NCBI GenBank assembly: GCA_035399845.1 | Contig: DAOPJV010000014.1 | Span: 49,450 to 113,449, forward strand | Length of the DNA: 64,000 nt | Source of the DNA: ECT2AJA-110-A sp035399845 | GTDB lineage: Bacteria; Planctomycetota; Phycisphaerae; UBA1845; UTPLA1 | Direction of reading: 5' to 3' | Shown: piece by piece, positions 60,606 to 64,000 of the stretch | Position numbering within the stretch: the first letter of the stretch is position 1 | Layout: every line of letters begins with the position of its first letter | Program-made: the position numbers and the translations under genes | The notes under the pieces: generated by a model | The model's input: the letters and a program-made list of their open reading frames with translations, nothing else | What the model was told of the DNA's origin: nothing | Database searches by the model: none

Positions 60606-62768
60606 TCAGTTGCAGGACTCTCCCAGTCGCGCCACGACAAGGGCCTTGTCGTCGGCGTCGACACAACCGTCGCAGTCATAGTCGAAAATCGAGACATACC
60701 CGGAGGACGGGCTGCAATGCCCCGAGAAGTTGTCCACGACATCGACGTCGCAACTGTCGACATCGCCACTGCCGTTGACGTCGTAGATGCAGGCCATCGA
60801 CTCGGCGTAGTCCGGCGTTCCGTTGTTGTTGGAATCGCAGGCGCTGCTGGAGGCGTAGTTGAACGCAGTCTCGACGATCCCGAAAATCGCCTCAGGCGCG
60901 TCGTAGGTTGTCGAATCAAACTCGAACGTCGGCAGCGGGCTGGGAATGCTCCCTGAATCGAAGCCCCACCACTCAACGGCGAATACGCTCTCGCCATTCT
61001 GATCCTCAAACCGCCGAACGCGAAGCCGCGAATCGATGTTCGTCAGACCGTCGATGTCCTGATATCGCAGACTCCGCGACCACCAGTTGTGTCCGTCACG
61101 CAGATCCAGGATGTCACGCATTCGCGGATTTTCCGTCGAATAGTCCGCCAGAAGATTGTGGATCACATCCAGCTTGTGGCCCATCAGAAACGCGTTTCGC
61201 TCAACCCAGTAGTTCCAGGAATCGTCGGGCGTCGACTCGAGGTTGCGGTAATTGAAATCACCCCACATCGAGTATCCACCGTTGTTCTCACCCGAATAGA
61301 ACAGTCGATCGTTGCAGACAACGGTCGCCAGACGAGGGAAGAAGATCATCTGGTCGGATCCTGTACCGTTCGCCTCGAGGACTTCCAGCGTGAACGTCGG
61401 ACCACCTGTATGCGTCGAGCTTAAGTCCATTCCCATCGCGCCACTGATCATGAACGCCGCCGGATAAGCGTCAACGACGCCTTCAATCAGGCTGTCAGGG
61501 CCGTCGTCGGTCGTAACGCCATCAAATCCGAGCGCACTGGTTCCACCACTGACCGTCCACGTCTGGTCAAACAGACTGGCGATATCGTATGCCGGTCCGT
61601 GATAGACGGCGCCGAGCACATCCAGGTAGTAGGAGTTACCGCCCCAGATATCCCGCTGGTTGTCGAGCCACTGCGCCCACGCTTCCTGATAGGTCGACGT
61701 CAGGGTTTCCGGGTAGTTCTGTGATCGGGAATAGAACCCGACATGATCGCCATTCCCCTTGACGTCGTCGACAAAGTCATAGATGTCCACTCCCGTACCG
61801 AACGCGTCCGTCGCGGTATAGCGGGAATGCAGCGTCGGCGACGACCCGCAGCAACTGCCGCTGTAGTCCGACATCTGCCCCCACATCAGGACCCAGGAGA
61901 GATCGTCCTTCACTTCATTCCATTTCGTGTACACGGCGCCGGCATTCATGCTCGCCGTGAGCATGTTCTCGAGCTGGAGATTGAGGAAGCCGTGGTTCTG
62001 CACCATCCAGTCGTTGTAGACGACGGGATAGACACCTTCGCTCGTCATTTCCGACCTCAGCCAATCCCGATACTCCAGCGCCGCCTTGTACCACGGATAG
62101 TCACCCGTGCCTGCGGATCCTGTGACCGTCCGAAGCGTCAGTCGAAACGACTCCGTTTCATTCTCGCCGATCTCCAGCCCCTGGTACTCAAGCGTGATGC
62201 CGTTCTTCCGCGCATTGGGATAGACGGACTTCGGCGGCGAGTTGCTCGCGAAACCGATCCGGGCTTTTGTGTCGTCGGCAATGATCACAAACGGGGCGAA
62301 AGCCGACCCGGGATACATGACATGCGGGAAATTGTAATTGCCATTATTGAGCTGATCCTCGGTACGCTTTGCGATACCCGCCTGATAGCAGCTGAACGCA
62401 ATGTTGTCGTCCGGATCATCGCCCGTGCCCAACAGCTTCGTCGACGACTCCCAGGGAAACGACACACGATCAAGATCAAGTGTCGAAAGCTGATTCGTCA
62501 CGTCGAGCTTCCACTCGTCGTTGCCGAGATATTCCAGGACCGCCGTCCAGTGCTCGTCAGTGACATTCCTGACGTAATAGTAATCCGCATCCGGATATCC
62601 CGGATCACCGGAACTCGTGACGGCGCTCCAGGCGCCGGAGTCAACCGTAAAGTACTTCCAGACACCTACCGTGTATCCGATCCGCGCCGCGGGAGGATCC
62701 GCATGCACGCTCGATACAACGCCAACGCTCAACAGGAGCGCAAACCCATAGTGAAACTTCTTAGACAT
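60606..62768 (-). CDS. Large secreted protein with glycoside-hydrolase-like body and dockerin-like tail
   Basis: 720 residues; GGAGGTGA about 8 bases upstream is an ideal ribosome site for ATG 62768. A signal peptide ends near VSSVHA. The body is rich in Trp, Tyr and Asp (YPWYKAALEYRDWLRSEM, VGFYSRSQNYPETL, DGVTTDDGPDSLIEGVVDAY) and resembles DUF6259-type glycoside-hydrolase-like barrels. That match is by appearance only and no catalytic residues can be assigned. The C-terminal ~90 residues hold dockerin-type loops (DVNGSGDVDSCDVD, DYDCDGCVDADD). It probably acts on polysaccharides outside the cell. Confidence 0.7.
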   Translation of the reverse strand: MSKKFHYGFALLLSVGVVSSVHADPPAARIGYTVGVWKYFTVDSGAWSAVTSSGDPGYPDADYYYVRNVTDEHWTAVLEYLGNDEWKLDVTNQLSTLDLDRVSFPWESSTKLLGTGDDPDDNIAFSCYQAGIAKRTEDQLNNGNYNFPHVMYPGSAFAPFVIIADDTKARIGFASNSPPKSVYPNARKNGITLEYQGLEIGENETESFRLTLRTVTGSAGTGDYPWYKAALEYRDWLRSEMTSEGVYPVVYNDWMVQNHGFLNLQLENMLTASMNAGAVYTKWNEVKDDLSWVLMWGQMSDYSGSCCGSSPTLHSRYTATDAFGTGVDIYDFVDDVKGNGDHVGFYSRSQNYPETLTSTYQEAWAQWLDNQRDIWGGNSYYLDVLGAVYHGPAYDIASLFDQTWTVSGGTSALGFDGVTTDDGPDSLIEGVVDAYPAAFMISGAMGMDLSSTHTGGPTFTLEVLEANGTGSDQMIFFPRLATVVCNDRLFYSGENNGGYSMWGDFNYRNLESTPDDSWNYWVERNAFLMGHKLDVIHNLLADYSTENPRMRDILDLRDGHNWWSRSLRYQDIDGLTNIDSRLRVRRFEDQNGESVFAVEWWGFDSGSIPSPLPTFEFDSTTYDAPEAIFGIVETAFNYASSSACDSNNNGTPDYAESMACIYDVNGSGDVDSCDVDVVDNFSGHCSPSSGYVSIFDYDCDGCVDADDKALVVARLGESCN

Positions 62769-63376
62769 GGAAACTCACCTCCGTGTTCAATCCCCCCACG
62801 TCATCACACCAACTCACCAGATTCGCGGCATAACGCCGCAGTTCGACATGCGCGCACCTCCCTCTCGGACCGCATATACGACCGTTTGACGTGCGGATCG
62901 AATCTGTCCGCGTGAAACCAGGATTTGAAATAAAAGAGATTTGCGGCGGCGCGCTATCCAGCCCGCCACCGTGAGCGCGCTCTCACTGCATCCGCCACAG
63001 ATTACTTGAGCCCGAAACTCTCTACGATTGCCATCCTCCTGTGATGACCTTCCGCCCGATTTAAGAGTACCTCATATCCACGATACGGGCAACTGAAAGT
63101 ACGCATTAATATTGCGTTTCGTTCACTGATTAATTCGCATTATTGCAGATCACAGTCGAACTGAAATCAGGTGAGCGAGTGACAGCTCAACGCAGTTTCA
63201 CGCGGCGGTTCATTGAGCTACACGTCATCGCATCGGTATGGACGGCGGATGTGAAGCGTGGCTGTTGATGTCGAACGACGGAAGGCGACGTGAACCACCC
63301 TCTCACATATCAACAGACAGCGCGATTGCGTCGATCGCACACACGCGCACTGACCTCACGAGGCGCCGGGATCTGT
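62769..63376. other. 608-bp intergenic region, AT-richer than its surroundings
   Basis: No supported gene was found; an open frame at 63290-63481 lacks a ribosome site and overlaps the macro-domain gene's 3' end. The stretch 63060-63170 is noticeably AT-rich (CATTAATATTGCG, GATTAATTCGCATTATTG) and may include promoter or regulatory sites for the secreted-protein gene. No confident motif was identified. Confidence 0.4.
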
Positions 63377-63833
<457 letters not shown>

Positions 63834-63844
<11 letters not shown>

Positions 63845-63965
63845 ACGCCCTCTTCAATTCTCTGCGCCATGCGTCAAAGTCCGGCTTGGCGTACGTCTCT
63901 CGTGCGCCCTGACGAAACATGCCGACTTCATACCAGCTCAGCCACAGCTAGCCCGGATATTTCAT
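63834..63965 (-). pseudogene. Short upstream frame interrupted by an in-frame amber codon
   Basis: Reading the minus strand from ATG 63965 gives MKYPG, a TAG at 63950-63948, and then about 37 codons of protein-like sequence (LWLSWYEVGMFRQGARETYA, KPDFDAWRRELKRAYAD) to a TGA that overlaps the macro-domain gene by 11 bases. The second part looks coding. It could be a small gene with a nonsense mutation, a sequence error, or a start at the internal ATG (MFRQG). Not recognised. Confidence 0.3.
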
Positions 63966-64000
63966 CAGGATAGCGGGAAAGGCGCATAGAGAAGGCCTCT

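Overview
The window is about 64 kb of GC-rich, densely coding DNA from a Gram-negative bacterium. It most resembles a member of the Planctomycetota, probably Phycisphaerae-like. This is inferred from the combination of PEP-CTERM proteins, type I dockerin-like tails on secreted proteins, an LptD-like outer-membrane protein, paired PilZ proteins, PrkA, a bacterial topoisomerase VI B subunit and paired-cysteine zinc ribbons. No rRNA, tRNA, phage, transposase or CRISPR locus is visible.

Layout. 1-5.7 kb: a 5'-truncated membrane glycosyltransferase, a PEP-CTERM protein and a large secreted dockerin protein. 6.0-11.0 kb: a five-gene same-strand unit encoding an acidic repeat protein, a coiled-coil protein, an FGE-fold (sulfatase-modifying-factor-like) protein, a zinc-ribbon P-loop GTPase and a GAP1-like GTPase-associated protein. 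This is the best candidate for an unusual system. 11.2-24.9 kb: an M43 metalloprotease, membrane proteins, two overlapping PilZ genes, hflX, a methyltransferase, an Rdx-fold protein without its cysteines, an M14 carboxypeptidase with dockerin, a NhaD-type antiporter, a DUF1579 protein and a zinc-ribbon membrane protein. 24.9-38.5 kb: a ten-gene minus-strand exopolysaccharide cluster. 39.0-45.1 kb: an LptD-like beta-barrel on the plus strand, divergent from that cluster, and two overlapping TPR genes. 45.5-47.4 kb: topoisomerase VI subunit B.

47.4-50.8 kb is an accessory island. It holds clustered ~26-bp palindromic repeats, a nearly perfect 217-bp duplication, one unrecognised gene and a truncated plus an intact copy of a PEP-CTERM gene. 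50.8-64 kb: an Mpo1-like protein, an RNase HII-like protein, a LON-domain protein, PrkA, several envelope or unknown proteins, a DUF4272 protein with a small partner, a YjbR protein with a histone-like tail, a large secreted dockerin protein and a macro-domain protein.

How the genes fit together. The exopolysaccharide cluster has the parts of a Wzx/Wzy-type pathway: initiating sugar phosphotransferase, three glycosyltransferase genes, flippase, polymerase/ligase, chain-length protein, a degenerate BY-kinase-like protein, outer-membrane export lipoprotein and a SPOR/TPR lipoprotein. PEP-CTERM proteins, dockerin proteins and a protease with a MYXO-CTERM-like tail point to an elaborate cell surface. 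No exosortase lies in this window. All family assignments come from reading motifs by eye; no database search was run.
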